A stretch of DNA of 64,000 bases from the NCBI RefSeq assembly GCF_001507335.1, contig NZ_LMAH01000002.1:496001-560000 (forward strand). Reading direction: 5' to 3'. The translations under genes were made by a program, and so were the position numbers. This document shows positions 52,483 through 59,915 of the stretch, piece by piece. The notes beneath the pieces were generated by a model that worked only from the letters and a program-made list of their open reading frames with translations, was not told where the DNA came from and did not search any database. Positions within the stretch are counted from its first letter, which is position 1. Each line of letters begins with the position of its first letter. This DNA is from Chryseobacterium sp. JAH. GTDB taxonomy: Bacteria > Bacteroidota > Bacteroidia > Flavobacteriales > Weeksellaceae.

Positions 52483-54156
52483 ATGAAAAAACTAATAACC
52501 GTATTTCTGTGCTTCTTTTTTTCCCAAATCGTGAGTGCTCAGAATGAATTCATCACTACATGGAAGCCCGGAAATTCGCAAAATCCTCTTCCAAACAGTC
52601 CGCCTTTTGCATCATCGGATACACAGGCTTGGGCTCCTTTTCAAGGAACCAATTTTACGATTTACTGGGAAGAGATTGGTTATCCTTCACACAATATGAC
52701 TTTGCAAAACGTCACTTCATCAAATTACATTCTGTTGGATTTTGGACCTTCACTAAATCCTGTTCCTGCCAGTGCAACTTACAAAGTAAAAGTAAGTAAC
52801 GGTAATGGTAATTTTCACCGTATTTCATTCAGAGATGATGTTCCTTCAGGAAATGTCAATAATATGATGGGAGACTACGGAAAAATTGTGGAAATTAATC
52901 AATGGGGTTCTATTGCCTGGTCTTCTATGGCTTATGCATTTGAAAGATGTGAGAATCTAAACATGACGGCTACAGATATTCCAGATCTCACTGCTGTAAC
53001 ATCGCTGGATTACATGTTTAGCGGTTGTAGCACACTGATAGGAAATAACTCTATAAACAACTGGAATATTTCTTCTGTAAATTCCTTAGTAGGAACCTTT
53101 AACGGATGTTTTGTTTTTAACCAACCCATTGGAAACTGGAATACCAGTAACGTACAAAATATGGGGGTTCTTTTTTTAATGTGCCAAAATTTTAATCAAC
53201 CCATCGGAAACTGGAATACTTCTCAAGTAGTATCGATGGATGGGATGTTTAACAACGCCAGAAGCTTCAATCAACCCATAGGAAACTGGGATGTTTCTAA
53301 TGTTATTGAAATGGAATTTATGTTTGCCTACGCTTGGGGTTTTAATCAGCCTTTGGAAAATTGGAACGTTTCTGGCGTGATAGAGATGGATTATATGTTT
53401 TTGAGTGCAAAACTCTTCAACCAACCCATTGGAAGCTGGAATACCTCAAGTGTTACAACGATGAACGGAATGTTTTTGAACGCTACAGCTTTCAATCAGC
53501 CTATCGGGAATTGGAACACAGCTAGCGTGCTAACCATGAACGCCATGTTTCAAAATGCATCTGCATTCAATCAAAATATCGGCAACTGGAATACATCACA
53601 GGTGACGACCATACAAAGTATGTTTATGAATGCTTCAAGCTTTAACAAAGACCTTGGAAAGTGGAATCTCACGTCGATTGTGAATGCAAACAATATGTTT
53701 TTAAATTCCGGATTAAATTGTCAAAATTATGACAGTACACTTTACGGATGGAGCTTAAACCCTTCTACACCAAACAATATCATCCTTAGCAGCGTTTCAC
53801 CAATGACTTATGCTCATCCTGCAGCGGTGACTGCGCGAAATTACCTCATCAACAACAAAGGATGGTCGATTGTTGGAGACACTTACGATGCTGAATGTAG
53901 TTCTGTACTTTCCACCACCGAAAACATTGCACATGCAAATCTCAGCATTTACCCAAACCCTGCATCAGATTTTATCTTTATTAAAAATTTGAAGAATCCT
54001 GCAAATTATAAAATTTCAGACACAAGCGGAAGATTGTTGAAAGAAGGAAAAATAGTTTCAGAAAAGGTAGATGTAAACGTTTTACCAAAAGGAAATTACA
54101 TTCTGCAGATTGTGACAAAAGATAATATCCAATCTTATAAATTTATTAAAAAGTAA
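52483..54156 (+). CDS. T9SS-exported BspA/DUF285 repeat protein, array copy 3
   Basis: 557 residues from the ATG giving MKKLITVFLCFFF. An ATG ten codons upstream would only add a polar extension ahead of the signal peptide. The signal peptide ends VSA|Q. An N-terminal module with YTI-like WEEIGYPSHN is followed by eight exact 25-residue repeats, the largest number in the array (FNQPIGNWNTSNVQNM and following). The cap NCQNYDSTLYGW and a type A CTD (IYPNPASDFIFIKNLKN, ending KFIKK) complete it. Architecture is closest to copy 5; the CTD is closest to copy 2. Confidence 0.9.
   Translation: MKKLITVFLCFFFSQIVSAQNEFITTWKPGNSQNPLPNSPPFASSDTQAWAPFQGTNFTIYWEEIGYPSHNMTLQNVTSSNYILLDFGPSLNPVPASATYKVKVSNGNGNFHRISFRDDVPSGNVNNMMGDYGKIVEINQWGSIAWSSMAYAFERCENLNMTATDIPDLTAVTSLDYMFSGCSTLIGNNSINNWNISSVNSLVGTFNGCFVFNQPIGNWNTSNVQNMGVLFLMCQNFNQPIGNWNTSQVVSMDGMFNNARSFNQPIGNWDVSNVIEMEFMFAYAWGFNQPLENWNVSGVIEMDYMFLSAKLFNQPIGSWNTSSVTTMNGMFLNATAFNQPIGNWNTASVLTMNAMFQNASAFNQNIGNWNTSQVTTIQSMFMNASSFNKDLGKWNLTSIVNANNMFLNSGLNCQNYDSTLYGWSLNPSTPNNIILSSVSPMTYAHPAAVTARNYLINNKGWSIVGDTYDAECSSVLSTTENIAHANLSIYPNPASDFIFIKNLKNPANYKISDTSGRLLKEGKIVSEKVDVNVLPKGNYILQIVTKDNIQSYKFIKK
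53116..53715 (+). repeat. eight 75-base coding repeats (array copy 3)
   Basis: Eight units of exactly 25 codons. Adjacent units share long identical words such as CAACCCAT(T/C)GGAAACTGG, the level of identity expected if unit number changes by slippage or unequal crossing-over. Confidence 0.92.
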
Positions 54157-54208
54157 ATAATCTTTTAAAATATCGTTCCACCACGCACCCAATCCCTAAA
54201 AATACGAA

Positions 54209-55753
54209 ATGAAAAAACGAATAATTTTTATCATGGTAATGCTGTTCATTCAGATTATAAAGGCTCAAAATGAATTTATAACCATCTGGAAACCTTCAGG
54301 CATCAATCCCAATTTCACCACAATCGTAACAGGCCAGATCCCGTCTACATCCAGTCAGATATGGTTTCCAGGCACAGGCTTAAACTATACCATTCAATGG
54401 GAAGAAGTAAATTACCCTCAGCATAACGAAACACTTACCAATGTCACATCCATAGGTCAGACATTAATTAGTTTTGGCACACCACACAACCCGAATCCCG
54501 CACAAGCTACGTACAGAGTAAAAGTAAGCAATGGAAATGGAGTTTTTTCGCAGATAAAATTTGCAACCGTCATCACTCCACCATCCGGAGGACTTTCATG
54601 GACTCATCATGGTAATTCTGACAAATTACTTGAGATCTCGCAATGGGGCAACATCCAGTGGCAGTCTATGTATAACGCATTTTCATATTGCAGATATGTA
54701 CAGATTACCGCAGCAGATTCACCCAATCTTTCCGCAGTGGAGGATGCATCGTATATGTTTTATAATGCCAGCTCATTAACAGGAAATTCATCTATGGCAA
54801 ACTGGAATACTTCAAACATCAAAGATTTTCGGAATATGTTTTCTCATGTGAGTACGCTACAAATCCCCGATACTTTTGATGCACCCATCGGTTCTTGGAA
54901 CACTTCCAGTGCTACCGACTTCAAATATATGTTTGAAAACAGAGTTGTATTTAACCAAAACTTAAATAGCTGGAATACCTCCAACGCTACAGATATGAGT
55001 TTTATGTTTTCCGGAACACAGGCTTTTAATCAGCCATTAAACAGCTGGAATACATCAAATGTGACCAATATGATGTGGATGTTTCATTTTAATCCAAATT
55101 TTAATCAACCTTTAAATAATTGGAATATTTCCAAAGTAACCAACATCTCCCATATGTTTCATGGGTGTACTTCATTCAATCAGCCTTTAGATAGTTGGAA
55201 TACAAGCGTTGTGACAGATTTTAATACTATATTTTCTTCTGCTACAAATTTTAATCAAAACCTTCAAAGCTGGAATCTTCCCGCGCTTACGATAGGAACT
55301 CTCGCACTTTTCGCTTCTGGTTTAGATTGTGATAATTACAGCAATACGCTTTTTGGATGGGGTACTAATCCGAATACAGCCAATAACATCAACCTAGGAT
55401 TGGTCCCAAATTTCACCTATGCCATCGATGTTGTTCCGCAAAGAAATATGCTTCTCAGCAAAGGCTGGACGATTACGCTGGATACTGTAGGAGAGTGTAG
55501 AAAATTATCAACTCATGAAAGTACTTTAATAACAAATGGATCGATATATCCAAATCCTGTTGAGAATTTTATTTATTTTAAAAATATTAAAGATGCAAAA
55601 AGCTATACCATTACAGAAATGAGCGGAAGATTGGTAGCAGACGGTTCGCTGACAAAAGATTTCATCAGCATTCAACATCTTACATCAGGAAATTACATTT
55701 TACAAGTGATTACAAAACAGGGTATACAGACTTTTAAATTCATTAAAAAATAA
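54209..55753 (+). CDS. T9SS-exported BspA/DUF285 repeat protein, array copy 4
   Basis: 514 residues. The signal peptide ends IKA|Q. The N-terminal module has the same insertion as copy 1 (IWFPGTGLNYTIQWEEV), and the pre-repeat segment MANWNTSNIKDFRNMFS parallels copy 1. Five exact 25-residue repeats follow, then the cap DCDNYSNTLFGW. The CTD (SIYPNPVENFIYFKN, then GNYILQVITKQGIQTFKFIKK) groups with copy 5, not copy 1, so body and tail have different histories. Confidence 0.9.
   Translation: MKKRIIFIMVMLFIQIIKAQNEFITIWKPSGINPNFTTIVTGQIPSTSSQIWFPGTGLNYTIQWEEVNYPQHNETLTNVTSIGQTLISFGTPHNPNPAQATYRVKVSNGNGVFSQIKFATVITPPSGGLSWTHHGNSDKLLEISQWGNIQWQSMYNAFSYCRYVQITAADSPNLSAVEDASYMFYNASSLTGNSSMANWNTSNIKDFRNMFSHVSTLQIPDTFDAPIGSWNTSSATDFKYMFENRVVFNQNLNSWNTSNATDMSFMFSGTQAFNQPLNSWNTSNVTNMMWMFHFNPNFNQPLNNWNISKVTNISHMFHGCTSFNQPLDSWNTSVVTDFNTIFSSATNFNQNLQSWNLPALTIGTLALFASGLDCDNYSNTLFGWGTNPNTANNINLGLVPNFTYAIDVVPQRNMLLSKGWTITLDTVGECRKLSTHESTLITNGSIYPNPVENFIYFKNIKDAKSYTITEMSGRLVADGSLTKDFISIQHLTSGNYILQVITKQGIQTFKFIKK
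54950..55324 (+). repeat. five 75-base coding repeats (array copy 4)
   Basis: Five in-phase units starting FNQNLNSWN; the fifth is degenerate, as in copy 1. Confidence 0.9.
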
Positions 55754-55800
55754 TATTTTTCATATATTTTCAAAGTTATTTCACCACCTAAACATTGTTT

Positions 55801-57402
55801 ATGAAAAAAGGTATCGTTATCTTTTTCTTTCTTCAATTTTTCCAAATAGTATATGGTCAAAACGAATTTGTCACCATTTGGAAACCTTCAATTCCTGCGC
55901 ACAATTATCAGTATGCCGGTATTACAGTATCTTCTTTGGGAAATGAAATTTGGCTGCCTGTAAAAGGTAATAATTATACAATTTATTGGGAAGAAGTAGG
56001 TTATCCTTCACATAATGCTACATTGATTAATATTACGTCTGCATATCATACCCTCATTAACTTTGGGACAGCATTAAATCCGAATGCCCAGAATGCAACC
56101 TATAGAGTTAAAGTAAGTGAAGGAAACGGTGATTTTGTCGGTATCTATTTCAGAGATTTTAACCTTTTCCCAAACAGTAACGGAATTGTGGGAGATGTTA
56201 CCAAAATAATCAATATTGAACAATGGGGAAATAACAGCTGGGTTTCTATGCATGAAGCTTTCGGCGGATGCGTAAATATGAATGTTTCTGCAACGGATAA
56301 CCCCGATTTCACGAATACCACAGATCTCTCTTTTATGTTTCAGGGTTGTTCAAGTTTTAGCGGAAATGCTACAATAAACAATTGGGACGTTTCTAATATC
56401 ACAAATCTTATAGCGATATTTAGCAGTTGTACTTTATTCAATCAGCCTTTAAATAATTGGGACACTTCAAATGTTATTGCAATGGGAGCAGCATTTACCT
56501 TGGCTCAAAATTTCAACCAACCTTTGGATAACTGGGATACTTCAAACGTGGTTACTATGACGGCTATGTTTAATCATGCTAAGAAATTCAATCAACCCAT
56601 TGGAAATTGGGATCTTTCAAACAACTTAGACTGCGAATTTATGTTTTCAAACGCCTGGGATTTTAACCAGCCCATTGGCAATTGGAATACCTCAAACGTT
56701 ATTGAGATGAATAATATGTTTACAGGTGCATCATCTTTTAATCAACCCATTGGTAACTGGAATACTGGCAACGTCACAAATATGAGCGGAATGTTTCTCT
56801 ATGCGACTCTTTTTAATCAAGATATCAGCAGCTGGAATACCAGCAACGTAATCTATTTTGCAAATATGTTCAATACCGCTACAGCATTTAACCAAAATCT
56901 TGGAAACTGGAATTTAAGTGATGCAACATCCGCTCAAAATATGTTTTTAAATTCAGGTTTGAGTTGTCAAAATTACGACAGCACCCTTTACGGATGGAGC
57001 AACAATCCTGCAACACCTCAAAACATTGCATTATCAAATGTTTCACCTCTAAAATATTCACATCCTGCTGCAGTAAATGCCAGAAACAATTTAATCAATT
57101 CCAAAGGCTGGTCAATAAGTGGTGACATTTATGACAGCGAATGCCAATCTTTTTTATCCACTGTAGATAATTTAATTTCTGAAGAAATTTCTATATATCC
57201 AAATCCTGTTGCTGAAAGTGTTTTTATCAAGAATTTAAAGAATGTAAACAGATTCACCATTACCGATGCTTCTGGAAGAATACTTATGAAAGATGTTATA
57301 AACAAAAATTTTATTGGTGTTGAACATCTCATGCCCGGAAATTACATCTTACAACTTATCACAAAAAGCGGTGCTCATACTTTTAAATTCATTAAAAAAT
57401 AA
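55801..57402 (+). CDS. T9SS-exported BspA/DUF285 repeat protein, array copy 5
   Basis: 533 residues. The signal peptide ends VYG|Q, giving mature QNEFVTIWKP. The N-terminal module is like copy 3 (YTIYWEEVGYPSHN). Seven exact 25-residue repeats include two with FNQPIGNWNT. The cap SCQNYDSTLYGW is almost the same as in copy 3. The CTD (SIYPNPVAESVFIKNLKN, ending TFKFIKK) groups with copy 4. The ATG is preceded by an in-frame TTG two codons upstream that is not needed. Last gene of the array, followed by a strong terminator. Confidence 0.9.
   Translation: MKKGIVIFFFLQFFQIVYGQNEFVTIWKPSIPAHNYQYAGITVSSLGNEIWLPVKGNNYTIYWEEVGYPSHNATLINITSAYHTLINFGTALNPNAQNATYRVKVSEGNGDFVGIYFRDFNLFPNSNGIVGDVTKIINIEQWGNNSWVSMHEAFGGCVNMNVSATDNPDFTNTTDLSFMFQGCSSFSGNATINNWDVSNITNLIAIFSSCTLFNQPLNNWDTSNVIAMGAAFTLAQNFNQPLDNWDTSNVVTMTAMFNHAKKFNQPIGNWDLSNNLDCEFMFSNAWDFNQPIGNWNTSNVIEMNNMFTGASSFNQPIGNWNTGNVTNMSGMFLYATLFNQDISSWNTSNVIYFANMFNTATAFNQNLGNWNLSDATSAQNMFLNSGLSCQNYDSTLYGWSNNPATPQNIALSNVSPLKYSHPAAVNARNNLINSKGWSISGDIYDSECQSFLSTVDNLISEEISIYPNPVAESVFIKNLKNVNRFTITDASGRILMKDVINKNFIGVEHLMPGNYILQLITKSGAHTFKFIKK
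56437..56961 (+). repeat. seven 75-base coding repeats (array copy 5)
   Basis: Seven units of 25 codons. Unit 3 (IGNWDLSNNLDCEFMF) deviates most; the others keep FNQ-x5-W-(D/N)TSNV. Confidence 0.9.
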
Positions 57403-57404
57403 AC

Positions 57405-57440
57405 AAAAATGCCTCGTTATTTTACGAGGCATTTATTTTA
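57405..57440. terminator. bidirectional terminator (DUF285 array / purE)
   Basis: AATGCCTCGT / ACGAGGCATT stem with loop TATTTT, an A-run before and TTATTTTA after, between the convergent array and purE. Confidence 0.88.
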
Positions 57441-57453
57441 TGAGATTAAATCT

Positions 57454-57957
57454 CTACAAATCATACAGATTCGGATGCTTTGCTTTGATATCATCTACCG
57501 TTCCCAAAACTTTATCTTTCAAAGTATCCTGATAGATTTGAAGTTTTTCTGCAACAGTTTCCTCACCGGTTCCCAGAATTTTTGCGGCTAAAATTCCGGC
57601 ATTTAAAGCGCCATTCAGAGCAACAGTTGCTACAGGAATTCCACCCGGCATTTGAAGGATTGACAAAACAGAATCCCAACCGTCAATAGAATTACTTGAT
57701 AAGATAGGAACTCCAATTACAGGTAACGTTGTGCAGCTTGCAACCATGCCCGGAAGATGGGCTGCTCCACCGGCTCCTGCAATGATCACTTTCAAACCTC
57801 TTTTTTTAGCATGTTTAGCATAATCAAACATTCTCTCTGGTGTTCTGTGCGCCGAAACTACAGTAAGTTCGTAAGGAATGTCTAAACCTTTCAAAAAATT
57901 CGCCGCCAGTTCCATGATCGGTAAGTCACTTTGACTTCCCATGATAATTCCTACCAT
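57454..57957 (-). CDS. purE: N5-carboxyaminoimidazole ribonucleotide mutase
   Basis: Purine synthesis step converting N5-CAIR to CAIR. 167 residues, class I PurE: the MGSQSDLP motif at the N-terminus, then SAHRTPERMFDYA and AGAGGAAHLPGMVAS. The start is set at MVGIIMGSQSD; the upstream frame is repeat-like non-coding DNA. PurK is not adjacent in the window. Confidence 0.96.
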   Translation of the reverse strand: MVGIIMGSQSDLPIMELAANFLKGLDIPYELTVVSAHRTPERMFDYAKHAKKRGLKVIIAGAGGAAHLPGMVASCTTLPVIGVPILSSNSIDGWDSVLSILQMPGGIPVATVALNGALNAGILAAKILGTGEETVAEKLQIYQDTLKDKVLGTVDDIKAKHPNLYDL

Positions 57958-58014
57958 TTTTTCAATTTTATTAGATGCTTCAAAGATAAGGATTTTAAAA
58001 AAGGGTGAAAGTAA

Positions 58015-58090
58015 AAAGTCAATTTTGCTTTGCAAGTGAATGAGTGAATGGTCAATTAGCTTGGCTGTCAATTTAATTATTGCAAAATAC
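58015..58090. repeat. copy of a dispersed GTCAATTTTGCT-type element
   Basis: Contains GTCAATTTTGCT, GTGAATGAGTGAATGGTCAA and GCTTGGCTGTCAATTTAA. The last word matches the complement strand of the spacer inside the efflux operon (GCTTCGCTGTCAATTTAA), and the first matches 27025-27060. It is non-coding, between purE and the DMT gene. Confidence 0.5.
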
Positions 58091-58290
58091 ATTACATCCG
58101 CTGAATTTTTTTCACTTTTTTATTTTGCCTTAATACAAACGAACCAAAAAATCAAGATTGAAAACTCAGCTAAACTTTTTTTTATATGATTCAAACGCAA
58201 ATAAAAATTTCCAAACATAATTTAATTTCTCAGGCTTTAAATTAACAATTCTTGCAAAGCAAAATCGACAGCTTTTCGTTTTAAAATAAA

Positions 58291-58298
58291 TATCTTTG
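58291..58298 (+). promoter_or_regulatory. -7 promoter box of the DMT transporter gene
   Basis: TATCTTTG, an exact TAnnTTTG match 22 bases before the TTG start codon; no clear -33 TTG. Confidence 0.5.
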
Positions 58299-58320
58299 CC
58301 ATTCGATTTCCACCACCCCA

Positions 58321-59229
58321 TTGAAAAATTACAAACTTACTTTTGCGGTTCTTACAGTTGCCATCGTTTGGGGAACTACTTTTTTGGGCATTCGTGTAGC
58401 TGTAGAAACTATTCCGGCTTGGTTTGTAGCCGGGATACGTCAATTTGTGGCAGCAATAATTATGCTGTTCATCCTACTCTACCGTAAAGAATTCAAATGG
58501 ATTGGCTGGAACAACTTAAAATATCAATTGATCTTCTCTACCTTAATGCTCATTATAGCCAACGGAATGACAACCGTTGCAGAAGAGACCGTGACGAGTA
58601 GTCTAGCATCATTGATGAGCGCCTGTTCGCCCATCGTTGTATTTTTAGGAAGTGTCGCAATTGGTTTACAGAAATTCAGTTTCCGGGCTTTAATAGGAAT
58701 TATTCTTTGTTTCAGCGGAATTCTCTTTATATTTTGGGATGGTTTGAACGATTTGGCAAATCCTGATTATTTGATGGGAGTTATTTTCCTTTTTCTGGCT
58801 ATTTTGGGCTGGGCCTCAGGAACTATTTTCACTAAAAAACTGAATCTTCAAAGCAAAAATATTACGCTGAATCTCTTTTATCAATTTATGTTTGCCGGAA
58901 TTATACAGCTTATTTTCGCCTTTCTCTTTTCAGAGAATTACAATTTTGAAAACTGGAGTGCGGTAAGCATTTCTGCTACGCTGTATCTGGCAGTATTCGG
59001 GTCTGTGGCGGCATTTTTCGCTTTCCATTATGCCCTGACTAAAATTTCTCCGGTTCAGGTTTCCATTTTGGCCTACATCAATACAATTATTTCGATTTTC
59101 CTTAGTTGGCTGATTTTAGACGAAACAATTTCAGTAAAATTTATCACGGCAGCTTTCCTGATTATTCTGGGCGTTTTTATCATTAATTATAATCCGGAAC
59201 TCTTTAAAAGAAAGAGAGTTGAAGAATAA
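58321..59229 (+). CDS. DMT/EamA family transporter
   Basis: 302 residues with ten membrane helices in two EamA halves (FAVLTVAIVWGTTFLGIRVA; GVIFLFLAILGWASGTIFT). The second half ends with ILAYINTIISIFLSWLILDE, typical of amino-acid or metabolite exporters of this family. It starts at TTG directly preceding KNYKLTFA; no in-frame ATG is available upstream. Substrate unknown. Confidence 0.87.
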   Translation: MKNYKLTFAVLTVAIVWGTTFLGIRVAVETIPAWFVAGIRQFVAAIIMLFILLYRKEFKWIGWNNLKYQLIFSTLMLIIANGMTTVAEETVTSSLASLMSACSPIVVFLGSVAIGLQKFSFRALIGIILCFSGILFIFWDGLNDLANPDYLMGVIFLFLAILGWASGTIFTKKLNLQSKNITLNLFYQFMFAGIIQLIFAFLFSENYNFENWSAVSISATLYLAVFGSVAAFFAFHYALTKISPVQVSILAYINTIISIFLSWLILDETISVKFITAAFLIILGVFIINYNPELFKRKRVEE

Positions 59230-59303
59230 TTTATTTTTTTAAAAATCTTATTAAAAAACAGGATCCTTCTTTTAAAATCCAACTGTTCATTTTTCTTTGT
59301 CAC

Positions 59304-59311
59304 TATTTTTG
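59304..59311 (+). promoter_or_regulatory. -7 promoter box of the lipoprotein/antiporter unit
   Basis: TATTTTTG, exact TAnnTTTG, 28 bases before the lipoprotein start codon. Confidence 0.5.
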
Positions 59312-59339
59312 CCTATATTTTTAGAATAATACGTGCATT

Positions 59340-59909
59340 ATGACAAAAAGATCTCCTCTTATATTGCTAATTCTATTGCTAATGTTCCCAAGCTGTGATA
59401 ACAAAAAGAAAAGTCTGCAGCTCACTGAACGTGAAAATGCTCTTTTAGAAAAAGAAAAAAATTTCGCCAAAAAAGAATCAGAATACCAATCGCTTATCAA
59501 AATGAGAGACAGTATTTTTAGTGAAAAAGATTCTGTAGAAACCGTAAAAGTATGGCCGCCACAAGTTTTTGGCTCTTGGATTGGCAAAGTGATATGCACC
59601 GAATCATCATGCAGCGATTATGTCATTGGTGACCAACGTATTGATACTTGGGAATTTGACAGTGATTCCACGCAATTGTTTTCTAAAATTGTGAACAATC
59701 ATAAATTGGTTAGATTATATTCCGGAAAATTTGAAAATAATGAAGTTAAGCTTCATTACAAAACAGACTCTACGGCAGATAAAAGTGTGGAAATGAATAT
59801 TCTTTTAAACAAAATTTCGGCCAATAAAATTAGGGGAACCCGCACCGTAAGCGTTGATAATAAATGTACGGCGAAGTTTTCTGTGGAATTGACACGTCTT
59901 TCAAAATAA
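59340..59909 (+). CDS. lipoprotein with N-terminal coiled coil
   Basis: 189 residues. Lipobox LMFPSC, then a short coiled coil (LQLTERENALLEKEKNFAKK), then a compact domain with three further cysteines (ICTESSCSDYVIG and NKCTAKFSVEL) that could form disulfides in the periplasm. The core VFGSWIGKVICTES looks like a beta-barrel or lipocalin-like entry, but no family is assigned. Six bases separate it from the antiporter gene, so they are co-transcribed. Confidence 0.75.
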   Translation: MTKRSPLILLILLLMFPSCDNKKKSLQLTERENALLEKEKNFAKKESEYQSLIKMRDSIFSEKDSVETVKVWPPQVFGSWIGKVICTESSCSDYVIGDQRIDTWEFDSDSTQLFSKIVNNHKLVRLYSGKFENNEVKLHYKTDSTADKSVEMNILLNKISANKIRGTRTVSVDNKCTAKFSVELTRLSK

Positions 59910-59915
59910 GCACTT

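Noticed and set aside
49531..57402. Regular 75-base repeats resembling a CRISPR or minisatellite array
   Set aside because: The repeats are in-frame coding units of 25 codons with silent changes; there are no unique spacers and no cas genes.
57958..58092. 45-codon N-terminal extension of PurE
   Set aside because: It is encoded by repeat-like DNA and precedes the universally conserved PurE N-terminus.
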